The notes under the pieces were generated by a model. It did no database searches and had not been told where the DNA came from. It worked only from the letters and a program-made list of their open reading frames with translations. DNA of 39,737 nt from a virus, in IMG/VR virus record IMGVR_UViG_3300034956_000530, positions 1-39,737 of that record; one strand, given 5' to 3'. Each line of letters begins with the position of its first letter. Position 1 is the stretch's first letter. Both the position numbers and the translations under genes were made by a program. Shown one piece after another: positions 33,195-39,737 of the stretch.

Positions 33195-33663
33195 ACCTTA
33201 TAAAATAGAAGAATTGCAAAATACTCTTCCTAAAAAACTTTCGCATATAAAAGAAGATGCTAAAGTTAAATTTATTAAAGAAGTAATGTTTCTTTATAGA
33301 TTATCTGATGATTTTGGATATATTAATTTTGAACAAAGTACATATGATGGCATAGATGTTAAGATTGTTTATACTCCGTTACCGATTAAGATAGAACTTA
33401 AACGACTAATACATGATGTAATGGAGAAATGGTTTTTTAGTAATTTAGAAAAAAATGAAAATGTATATTTTTATAGGTTTATAAATTTATTTAGATCTGA
33501 ATTAACGCAAGAAGAATGGAAAGATGTTGATTTCCATTTAAGAACAACTAATGAATTAGTACTTGGGGAAAATTATAAACAATACACTGACTATAGAAAA
33601 AAACTAGATGAAATTGACATTTTGCTACAGGATGAAAACTTTAGTGCAAAGGAAAATTATTAA
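33178..33663 (+). CDS. Hypothetical protein between radical SAM genes
   Basis: 161 residues, no Cys, high in Lys, Glu, Phe and Tyr. Long helices are predicted in the first third (residues 10-40), in the middle (75-115) and at the end (about 115-150). No motif of an enzyme, carrier or membrane protein is seen and I do not recognise the family. It overlaps the B12-type radical SAM gene by 17 bases and abuts the next by one base, so it is a coupled part of the pathway. Could be a partner protein that presents substrate to either radical SAM enzyme; this is context only. Confidence 0.65.
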   Translation: MIRFPKPYKIEELQNTLPKKLSHIKEDAKVKFIKEVMFLYRLSDDFGYINFEQSTYDGIDVKIVYTPLPIKIELKRLIHDVMEKWFFSNLEKNENVYFYRFINLFRSELTQEEWKDVDFHLRTTNELVLGENYKQYTDYRKKLDEIDILLQDENFSAKENY

Positions 33664-34709
33664 TGTATGATTACGAATCACTATATGGCATTCATTTAGA
33701 ATTTACTAGTAGATGTAATTTATTGTGTCCGCAATGTGCAAGAGTTAAAGATGGCGCAGTTAATCCAGACCTTCCGTTAGAAAACATGTCACTAGACACA
33801 GTTCAAAAGATTTTCGACGAAATGGGTAATAAAATACAATATGTTCATCTATGTGGCAACTATGGAGACTTTGTTGCATATCCACATGCACTTGAAGCAA
33901 TAGATATTATAACACAAAGCGGTGTAGATTTTATTAAAATTTATACAAATGGCAGTGCAAGGACTAAAGAGTTTTGGATAGAACTTGCAGACAAATTATC
34001 TAATGATCGAGGACAAATAGTTTTTAGTATTGATGGGCTTGATGATACAAATCATTTATATAGAGTTAACAGCAATTTTCAAAAAATTATGCATAATGCA
34101 AAAGCATTTATTGAAGCAGGCGGCACAGCAATATGGGAATGGTTACCTTTTGAACACAACGAACATCAAGTTGAAGATGCTGCTAAGATGGCACAACGAT
34201 TAGGATTTGCTGAATTTATTCTTAAAAAGAATCCTAGATTTAATCCTATTAACAACGGTGAGCATTACACATTAAAGCCTAGCACCAAGTATGTACACAA
34301 AGGAGTTGAACGACAGGAGAGACAGATATTAGGAGAAACACAGCAGTTAACACCTACATTGTTTCCTATATCTTGTAAGTATAACGCTCGCAAACTAATT
34401 TTTATAGATTTCCAAGGATATCTATTACCTTGTTGCTGGCACGGTAATAGATTTAATCCTGATAGTAAATCAGGAACTAATGAGTTTCAAAAAATTATGG
34501 AAGGATATGATCCTAAGATTTTTAATGTTAATTACTATTCAATTGAACAAATTTTAAATAATGAATGGTATAAAAAAGATATAGACTATACAATTAAAAT
34601 TTTAAATACTTGTCGTAAACATTGTACATTAGGAAACAAAATGTCTAATAAAGATAATCGAATACAACATATCTTTAAAGATACTATAGATTTAGAGCCC
34701 TGGGAATAA
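33663..34709 (+). CDS. Radical SAM protein with C-terminal SPASM-like segment (class B)
   Basis: 348 residues. Radical SAM Cys18, Cys22 and Cys25 (CNLLCPQC), CGNYGDF at about 64-70 in the place of GGEP, YTNGSAR (94-100) and FSIDGLDDTNHLYR (121-134). The auxiliary segment has C238, CC at 257-258, C317 and C321, with CxxxC in place of the CxxC of the 12774 pair. The FEHNEHQVE stretch (163-171) is shared with the 11710 and 35977 copies. ATG 33663 overlaps the previous stop by one base. Ends 4 bases before the oxygenase-like gene. Same class as 11710. Confidence 0.9.
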   Translation: MYDYESLYGIHLEFTSRCNLLCPQCARVKDGAVNPDLPLENMSLDTVQKIFDEMGNKIQYVHLCGNYGDFVAYPHALEAIDIITQSGVDFIKIYTNGSARTKEFWIELADKLSNDRGQIVFSIDGLDDTNHLYRVNSNFQKIMHNAKAFIEAGGTAIWEWLPFEHNEHQVEDAAKMAQRLGFAEFILKKNPRFNPINNGEHYTLKPSTKYVHKGVERQERQILGETQQLTPTLFPISCKYNARKLIFIDFQGYLLPCCWHGNRFNPDSKSGTNEFQKIMEGYDPKIFNVNYYSIEQILNNEWYKKDIDYTIKILNTCRKHCTLGNKMSNKDNRIQHIFKDTIDLEPWE

Positions 34710-34713
34710 CAGT

Positions 34714-35253
34714 ATGGCATCTCCTATTGAAAAATTAGATTATTATGTAGATCATAAAGAACTTCAGGAAACAGTTATTGATTTTTTATATAGATATCAT
34801 TGGGACAAAAGCAATCAGCTGTGCCTTTTAAATACTCCAGATGTTAAACCTGGCGATCCGTATCAAGGAATTGGTCATGTTAACGAGCCTAGTTATCCTG
34901 CATTTGGATACAAAGAAGGCGATTTTAGTGTTTTCCATCCAGACTACGAAGATACAATATTAGGAAAGTTGTACAAAGAATTTCCATTGCCGGTTTGTAG
35001 AATGAGATTATTACGTGTGCCGGCAAAACGCTGCTACACAATGCATGTAGATGGTGATACGCACAGATATCATTTTGCTGTTATTAGCAATGATGCTGCT
35101 TTTTTTGTGTTCCAAAACCAAAAAAGCATACAATCTATTCCATGTGACGGACGTGCATATAAAGTACATGTAAAGGAACCACATACATTTGTTAATACAA
35201 ATTCTGACTTTGATAGGATACATTTAGTTTTAGATGCAGCACCCAAAGAATAA
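34714..35253 (+). CDS. Aspartyl/asparaginyl beta-hydroxylase-like oxygenase
   Basis: 179 residues. The C-terminal half has a double-stranded beta-helix pattern: MHVDGDTHRYHF gives H111, D113, R118 and H120; then a strand ending FVF; SIPCDGRAYKV; HTFVNTN with H157 and N161; DRIHLVLD with Arg168. The R-x-H, H-x-x-x-N and R-x-H-L-x-x-D steps match aspartyl/asparaginyl beta-hydroxylases, in which two His bind iron and the Arg binds 2-oxoglutarate. H120 and H157 are the likely iron ligands. It is the second oxygenase-like gene here (20704 being the first). The next gene overlaps it by 20 bases. Probable hydroxylation of an amino acid or similar group. Confidence 0.68.
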   Translation: MASPIEKLDYYVDHKELQETVIDFLYRYHWDKSNQLCLLNTPDVKPGDPYQGIGHVNEPSYPAFGYKEGDFSVFHPDYEDTILGKLYKEFPLPVCRMRLLRVPAKRCYTMHVDGDTHRYHFAVISNDAAFFVFQNQKSIQSIPCDGRAYKVHVKEPHTFVNTNSDFDRIHLVLDAAPKE

Positions 35254-35989
35254 TTTAGCTATATTAGGATTAAGCAGAAGTGGAACTACGGTTGTTGCAC
35301 AGTCGTTAGTTGAAACACTTTCGAATAATTACGACTATGTAAATTCTAAATATCAAGGAGAGATAAGCAATGTATTTAGAGATTACTTTTTTATTGGCGA
35401 AAACAAAAAAGTAAAAGACTATGTTGACGGCGCATATATTAAAACATTTGATATTATAGATGACTATTTACAAGGATCTAGATTATATCAAAATATCAAA
35501 ATGGATCCTAAACAGTGCAGAAAAGAAATGTCTAATAGGATGGATCTTTTAAACCAAATGATAGACGGCAAATTTAAATCTATTATTAAGGTACATCCTT
35601 ATGCTATTTGGAAAAACTATCAACAACCATATGTAATAGAAACATTATCTAAATTAAACTATATATATGTAAGAAGAGAAAATAAGTTAGAGCATTTTTT
35701 AAGTTTTGTTATTGCTAGAGAAAGTGGAATATATCACACTAATAATCCATTTGAAGAATTTCCAGAAAACATTAAAGTTACAACTGAACATATGGAGTTA
35801 TTTCAAAATTATCTAGTTGCCGAAAAATGGTTTTTAAAATTTGCAAACATAGTAGAAACAGTTGTTTATGAAGATTTAGGTGAGATCAATAAAGAAGGAT
35901 TTGTAAAAAAATTACCATATACAAAACCAAAAATAGAGTATATAATTAACAAATACGAAGTGCAGGAATATATAAAATGTTTAAAGTAA
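35234..35989 (+). CDS. Sulfotransferase-like protein
   Basis: 251 residues. ILGLSRSGTTVVAQSL (10-25) is the phosphosulfate-binding loop of PAPS sulfotransferases; YIYVRRENKLEHFLSFVIARESG supplies the Arg and Ser (x-R-x-x...S) that bind the 3'-phosphate; VVYEDL follows near residue 210. This is a fuller and closer match to the family than the minus-strand gene at 29984. It overlaps the oxygenase-like gene (20 bases) and the next radical SAM gene (13 bases). It would transfer sulfate from PAPS to a hydroxyl, possibly on the glycan; no PAPS synthesis gene is in the window, so the host would supply it. Confidence 0.65.
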   Translation: MQHPKNNLAILGLSRSGTTVVAQSLVETLSNNYDYVNSKYQGEISNVFRDYFFIGENKKVKDYVDGAYIKTFDIIDDYLQGSRLYQNIKMDPKQCRKEMSNRMDLLNQMIDGKFKSIIKVHPYAIWKNYQQPYVIETLSKLNYIYVRRENKLEHFLSFVIARESGIYHTNNPFEEFPENIKVTTEHMELFQNYLVAEKWFLKFANIVETVVYEDLGEINKEGFVKKLPYTKPKIEYIINKYEVQEYIKCLK

Positions 35990-36990
35990 GAGAAGTTCAT
36001 TACGACATTACAAACATGTGCAATGCAGCTTGTCCGCAATGTGTGAGGACAAATCCTCTTACAGGTAAAATGCATGAGTATATAAAGAAGTCTGAACTAT
36101 CGTTAGAAGACTTTCAACAAATATCATCCCCGCAATTTTTAAAACAATTAGAATATATTTACTTTTGTGGAAATTACGGAGATCCATTAGTAGCAACCGA
36201 CTTGCTAGCTATACTAGATTATGTATGGGATTGTAATCCTAAGCTTAGTGTTAAGGTACATAGTAATTGTAGTTTACGAGATCACGGATGGTGGAAGAAA
36301 TTTGCTCAGCTTACTAGTGATAAAAAGTTTACTTTAGTTGCAAGTGTTGACGGTGCAAGTCAATCTACACAAGAATTATATAGAGTAAATACAAACTTTG
36401 AACGCATTATAAATAATCTTAAAACTTTTATCAGTTATGATGGTAAAGTTGAATGGAGATTTATAGTGTTTAAACATAACGAGCATGAAGTCGAATTAGC
36501 TGAAGATATTAGTAAACAAATAGGTTGTATTAATTTTCGTAGTTATAGTAGTAATAGACAGTTTCCAAATGGCAAATTTAAGTATAATTTTAACGGAGAA
36601 ACTAAGTATCTTGAAAAACCTTCATACGAAGTTGATAGTAAATTTAATGATAGAAAAACTATAGAATTTGAACAACTAGAATCTTCAACTGCAAAGATAG
36701 ATTGTATAGCAAATAAAACTCGTAGTATCTTTATTGACTTTGAAGGCAATGTCTTGCCCTGTTGTCATTATGGTATTAGGCTTTATACAAATAGACGTAA
36801 TACCAAAGATGTAAATAATGATACAGTTGTGCAAGAGACTATAGATAAATTCGGTAATGATAAATTTAATGCACTAGATTTAGGATTAGAAACAGCATTA
36901 GAAAATTGCGGAAAGTTTTTAGATAGTTTAGTTCCTTATTGGAACAAAGGTGATCCCTTAGTATGCAAAATGATATGTGGTAAAAAATAA
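35977..36990 (+). CDS. Radical SAM protein with C-terminal SPASM-like segment (class B)
   Basis: 337 residues. Radical SAM Cys15, Cys19 and Cys22 (CNAACPQC), CGNYGDP at about 64-70 in the GGEP position, SVDGASQSTQELYR (123-136), and FKHNEHEVE as in sister genes. The auxiliary segment has C243, CC at 262-263, C330 and C334 (CKMIC). It matches the 33663 copy in most landmarks but replaces DGLDDTNH by DGASQSTQ. Overlaps the sulfotransferase-like gene by 13 bases and the next radical SAM gene by one. Same type of radical reaction inferred. Confidence 0.9.
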   Translation: MFKVREVHYDITNMCNAACPQCVRTNPLTGKMHEYIKKSELSLEDFQQISSPQFLKQLEYIYFCGNYGDPLVATDLLAILDYVWDCNPKLSVKVHSNCSLRDHGWWKKFAQLTSDKKFTLVASVDGASQSTQELYRVNTNFERIINNLKTFISYDGKVEWRFIVFKHNEHEVELAEDISKQIGCINFRSYSSNRQFPNGKFKYNFNGETKYLEKPSYEVDSKFNDRKTIEFEQLESSTAKIDCIANKTRSIFIDFEGNVLPCCHYGIRLYTNRRNTKDVNNDTVVQETIDKFGNDKFNALDLGLETALENCGKFLDSLVPYWNKGDPLVCKMICGKK

Positions 36991-37994
36991 TGTGGATAAT
37001 ATTAACAGATCAAGGTATTAGACAAATACTGTTAGCTGACTTAAAGTTTTATACTAGCGTTAAAGGATGGGCATGTAATACTAGTAACTATGTTTATAAT
37101 TTAATTATGAATGATGAATCGTTTGTTAGCAATACTATATGTAGAGCAATTGACGATTATCCTATTATTGATATTAAAACAACTCCTAAATTTAATAGAG
37201 AATACGCAGTTTGTCCTAAAGAAAATTGCTACTGTGGAATGGATATCGGTATTCCAAAAGGTAAAACTATAGACTATATTATCGAACTAAAAAAACAATT
37301 TAATAGTATTGACAATGTAAAAACTATCCCTTGGTACGACAACGAAACTATTCTAGCGTTTGGCCTAAGCGATTTTATTACCAATCGAATGGCACATGTT
37401 GATTGGTTCTTAGGAAAGCGTTGTAATTTTGATTGTGTATATTGCTCTCCAAGCATACATGATAATGTAAGTGCATACCCTACACTAGAAAAATTAATTG
37501 ATTATTACAACTATCTAACTGATACTATATCATCAAACGAAAAGAACCAAAAAACTATAAGTTATATCTTCGGCGGCGGAGAACCTACTCTTATACCCGA
37601 GTATTTAAATTTTTTAGAACACATTAAAAATGATAATAAGTTTAATAGTGAGATAAGAACACTAACTAATTTAACTGGAAGTCCCGAAAAGTTATATCGA
37701 TTAAATCAATTAAGTGATGTAACTTTTAGTGTTCATCTTGCATACATGACAGATAAGTTTATAAGCAAGGTAGATAAATTCTTAGCAAAGCGAGATGATA
37801 CATCTAAATCTCTAACTGTAAAATTTATGTATGACAAACTACATAGTGACAAAATTGATAAGATAATACAAGTATTACACAATCATACTAATCTAACTTA
37901 TAGTGTAACACCTCTGCATGATAAATCTGATAAGAAATTATATCAATATACTGATGCTGATAAAAAATACTTTAAGTTACGAGGTAAATTATAA
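36990..37994 (+). CDS. Radical SAM protein with permuted N-terminal GWxCN segment (class C)
   Basis: 334 residues. The Cys segment that ends the gene at 15927 stands here at the start: KGWACN with C29, then C51, C75, C80 and C82 (spacing from the first Cys 22, 46, 51 and 53 against 21, 46, 51 and 53 there), followed by GMDI against GSDI. The radical SAM motif CNFDCVYC (Cys145, Cys149, Cys152) and GGGEPT come after it, and the protein stops with the barrel end. The order is that of a circular permutation or of two half-genes joined. Last gene of the cargo; its stop is 8 bases from the end of the minus-strand fibre gene. Confidence 0.85.
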   Translation: MWIILTDQGIRQILLADLKFYTSVKGWACNTSNYVYNLIMNDESFVSNTICRAIDDYPIIDIKTTPKFNREYAVCPKENCYCGMDIGIPKGKTIDYIIELKKQFNSIDNVKTIPWYDNETILAFGLSDFITNRMAHVDWFLGKRCNFDCVYCSPSIHDNVSAYPTLEKLIDYYNYLTDTISSNEKNQKTISYIFGGGEPTLIPEYLNFLEHIKNDNKFNSEIRTLTNLTGSPEKLYRLNQLSDVTFSVHLAYMTDKFISKVDKFLAKRDDTSKSLTVKFMYDKLHSDKIDKIIQVLHNHTNLTYSVTPLHDKSDKKLYQYTDADKKYFKLRGKL

Positions 37995-38002
37995 AGTTAG
38001 AT

Positions 38003-39412
38003 TTAGTTTAAGTCTACCCAAGCACTACCAGTGTAACCTTGGAACTTAGTACCTGTTGTGTTAAATATCATCATACCTGCTACTGGTGATGTAATAGCTG
38101 CATCGCGAGCTGTGTTATCAGCATATACGCCTGGCTTAATAGCACCTTGTACATCTAACTTGGCAGCTGGAGTAACAGTTCCAATTCCTACGTCACCTTC
38201 AGATAACGCCAGTAGTTTGCTATCTGCAACTACGCCGTCGGCACCATTAAAGATCCATAAAAAATCTTCATTGCCTGAAATAATATTACTATCAGTTCTG
38301 CCAGTAGAATCATCCTTGCCAAATCTAATTTGGCCATATCTTCGATTAGTACCTGTTAAGTCTGAAGCAGATGTGCGTAATAACGATAATGATGTATATT
38401 GATCATTTGATTCCATTTGTATAAAGTTTGTTGTAGCCGCAGCCGGAGTTGTTATTCTTAGTAGACCGTCTGATACAATACGTCTTGGATATATATCGCC
38501 AAGTTGTCCGTCTATTACTAAACTACTATTATCAAGGAATACACTACCTTTAATGTCACCTGTTACGTCACCAGTTACGTCACCTATTAGAGATCCGTAT
38601 AGAGTATTATTAGTGCCGTCTATTATCAACGAACTATTATCGCCAAATACTGAACCTGTTACATCGCCGTCAAACGTGCCTGTGTGTGCTCCAGATGCAT
38701 TACCAGTTACGTCACCAGTAAATGTCCCAAATATTTGCTCCGCAGGAATAAGTCCTGTAGAAGCATCAAATACTACAGTACTATCGTCTGCAATAAGATC
38801 GCCTTGAATTCTCCCAACAGTAAGTTGGTTTTCAACATTAAGTTGATTAATCCATGCTTCGTTCCAGGCCTTTGTATTTGATCCTAAGTTAATAGTATTG
38901 TTTCCATCAGGAACTAAGCTACTATTAACTTCACCGTCAATACCAACAACACCACTTACTCCAGTAAGACCACTTCCGTCTCCAATAAACGCTGTAGCTG
39001 TAACATTACCAATAATATTAACGTTTCCGGTACCTGTAATGTTGTTGCCATTAAGATCTAACCCACCGCCTAATTGCGGAGTAGTATCACTTATTACACT
39101 AGTAAATGCATCTGAAATACCAGTAAGACCACTTCCGTCTCCAATAAACGCTGTAGCTGTAACATTACCAATAATATTAACGTTTCCGGTACCATTAATG
39201 TTATTACCGTTTAAATCTAATTGTCCACCTAGTTGCGGTGTATTATCAGCTAGTAATGAGTCAATTGTATTTGAAATACCAGTAATACCGCCAGCAGTAG
39301 CACCGTCACCGACATATAATTGTTTAGTATCTGTTGTAAATACTAATTCGCCCTCTAATGGGGTAATTGCTATTCGTTCTGCATTTGTGCCGCGTCTAAC
39401 TTGTAAAGCCAT
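38003..39412 (-). CDS. Tail-fibre-like structural protein with repeats
   Basis: 469 residues. The N-terminus (MALQVRRGTN to VGDGATAGG, about 1-42) is a type found at the start of many marine T4-like phage fibre proteins. Then two copies of a 43-residue unit (57-99 and 110-152) with TPQLGGxLDLNGNNI, GTGNVNIIGN and AFIGDGSGL. Gly/Asp/Thr-rich beta repeats (GDVTG) follow to about 290, and the C-terminal part has LRITTPAA and GYTGSAWVDLN, a common fibre ending. AGGAGT (39419-39424) is 6 bases before ATG, and a CATAAATA late element is upstream. Role: probable receptor-facing fibre or attached decoration. Confidence 0.78.
   Translation of the reverse strand: MALQVRRGTNAERIAITPLEGELVFTTDTKQLYVGDGATAGGITGISNTIDSLLADNTPQLGGQLDLNGNNINGTGNVNIIGNVTATAFIGDGSGLTGISDAFTSVISDTTPQLGGGLDLNGNNITGTGNVNIIGNVTATAFIGDGSGLTGVSGVVGIDGEVNSSLVPDGNNTINLGSNTKAWNEAWINQLNVENQLTVGRIQGDLIADDSTVVFDASTGLIPAEQIFGTFTGDVTGNASGAHTGTFDGDVTGSVFGDNSSLIIDGTNNTLYGSLIGDVTGDVTGDIKGSVFLDNSSLVIDGQLGDIYPRRIVSDGLLRITTPAAATTNFIQMESNDQYTSLSLLRTSASDLTGTNRRYGQIRFGKDDSTGRTDSNIISGNEDFLWIFNGADGVVADSKLLALSEGDVGIGTVTPAAKLDVQGAIKPGVYADNTARDAAITSPVAGMMIFNTTGTKFQGYTGSAWVDLN
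38961..39034 (-). repeat. 74-base direct repeat, copy 1 (fibre gene)
   Basis: Identical over 74 bases to 39120-39193, start-to-start 159 bases (53 codons), in frame. It encodes the conserved part of the second 43-residue fibre unit. The surrounding bases differ by many synonymous changes, so the identity of this core suggests recent conversion. Confidence 0.9.
39120..39193 (-). repeat. 74-base direct repeat, copy 2 (fibre gene)
   Basis: Second copy of the 74-base identical block, encoding the conserved part of the first 43-residue fibre unit. Both copies are in the same orientation, so recombination between them would remove or add one unit of 53 residues without shifting the frame. Confidence 0.9.
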
Positions 39413-39441
39413 CTATAAACTCCTGAATCCTTTGTTACATG

Positions 39442-39449
39442 TATTTATG
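39442..39449 (-). promoter_or_regulatory. T4-late-type promoter element CATAAATA
   Basis: On the minus strand CATAAATA lies 29 bases before the ATG of the fibre gene, with AGGAGT between. This is one base from the T4 late consensus TATAAATA, and the distance leaves a leader of about 20 bases with a proper Shine-Dalgarno. It supports late expression of the fibre and a T4-like transcription programme. Confidence 0.55.
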
Positions 39450-39465
39450 CTTTTGATAAGAAAGA

Positions 39466-39735
39466 CTACTTTCGTTTTTTCATGAATTGCTGAGTACGTT
39501 TTTTAATGTCAATTTTAACTTGCTCAGTATCTAATCTAAAATCTATACTAGCAATATGTTCTTCGTGTGTATTAAAAAGTTCTTCTAAACTAGATTCTAT
39601 ATCTATATCGTGTTTAGCTTTAGTTTTTTTAATATCAATCTCCCAAGTTTTACCGTCCTTGAACTTCACGTTGATGCTATCCAAATATTTTATTGGAACA
39701 ACATCAACATTTATTTCTTTAAAGATCTCTGGCCA
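39466..39735 (-). CDS. Hypothetical protein, C-terminal part (start outside window)
   Basis: The minus-strand frame is open to the right-hand edge of the window (first complete codon at 39735-39733); the last 89 codons are seen. The internal TTG at 39684 is not needed as a start. Residues include VPIKYLDSINVKFKDGK, a Lys/Glu-rich stretch and a basic ending FMKKRK. No Cys or catalytic motif. It looks like a small phage accessory or structural protein that I do not recognise. Its stop lies 16 bases before the late promoter of the fibre gene. The 5' part must be read from neighbouring sequence. Confidence 0.6.
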   Translation of the reverse strand, partial: WPEIFKEINVDVVPIKYLDSINVKFKDGKTWEIDIKKTKAKHDIDIESSLEELFNTHEEHIASIDFRLDTEQVKIDIKKRTQQFMKKRK

Positions 39736-39737
39736 AG

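Noticed and set aside
4507-37994. Classical RiPP gene cluster
   Set aside because: No recognisable precursor peptide, leader-binding domain, protease or exporter; glycan-type genes are more frequent, so RiPP is kept only as an alternative.
37995-38002. Terminator between the converging units
   Set aside because: The gap is 8 bases and no stem-loop followed by a T run is visible.
38898-39485. Plus-strand ORF of 195 codons opposite the fibre gene
   Set aside because: It is the antisense of Gly/Asp/Asn-rich repeats, giving a Pro/Leu-rich translation; no ribosome site and the minus-strand protein is clearly structural.
1-39737. tRNA or other RNA genes
   Set aside because: All gaps are under 60 bases and nothing with a cloverleaf-like layout was seen.

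Overview
This is an AT-rich window with almost no non-coding DNA. It looks like part of a T4-like (myovirus-type) phage from an uncultured marine bacterium. The evidence is virion-type genes at both ends, a repeat-rich tail-fibre-like protein on the minus strand at the right end, TATAAATA/CATAAATA motifs of the T4 late-promoter type beside some genes, and gene after gene overlapping by 1-28 bases. No rRNA, tRNA, CRISPR array, transposase or integrase was seen. Host and taxon cannot be fixed from the sequence; a marine alphaproteobacterial or cyanobacterial host is a guess from composition and gene style.

Layout. (1) 27-938: a probable virion protein. (2) 942-970: a consensus sigma-70-like promoter opens a long plus-strand unit that runs with almost no gaps to about 23.8 kb. 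It starts with a small hypothetical gene, glycosyltransferase-like genes (1341, 2185, 3564, later 9060) and a UDP-sugar 6-dehydrogenase relative (7815). It then becomes a run of radical SAM genes mixed with SGNH-hydrolase-like genes, plus a repeat-bearing methyltransferase-like gene (9727) and a 2-oxoglutarate/Fe(II) oxygenase-like gene (20704). (3) 23.8-26.1 kb: a nitroreductase-like gene, a minus-strand PLP-enzyme gene and a QueC-like PP-loop ATPase gene. (4) 26.1-30.5 kb: an SGNH, a radical SAM, another SGNH and a nitroreductase, then a minus-strand pair (SGNH and sulfotransferase-like). (5) 30.5-38.0 kb: a second plus-strand unit with its own sigma-70-like promoter inside the sulfotransferase gene. 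It holds five more radical SAM genes, a sulfotransferase-like gene and an aspartyl-hydroxylase-like gene. (6) 38.0-39.7 kb: minus-strand tail-fibre gene and the 3' end of another gene.

The outstanding feature is sixteen radical SAM genes in about 33.5 kb. They fall into four architectures: seven with an N-terminal Cys-rich 'twitch/SPASM-like' segment before the CX3CX2C motif (class A); five with a C-terminal SPASM-like segment (class B); three with a different GWxCN...Cys segment (class C), one of which carries that segment at the opposite end, as if circularly permuted; and one with a B12-binding-type N-terminus (class D). They are interleaved with seven SGNH-like proteins.

Working model (inference): the cargo encodes a multi-step pathway that builds or remodels a surface glycan or another modified cell or virion component. 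Glycosyltransferases and the sugar dehydrogenase would supply or assemble sugars; radical SAM, oxygenase and nitroreductase enzymes would do C-H and redox chemistry; SGNH proteins would transfer or remove acyl groups; sulfotransferase-like, methyltransferase-like and PLP enzymes would add sulfate, methyl and amino groups. No substrate can be read from the sequence, and a peptide (RiPP-like) or nucleobase target is not excluded.
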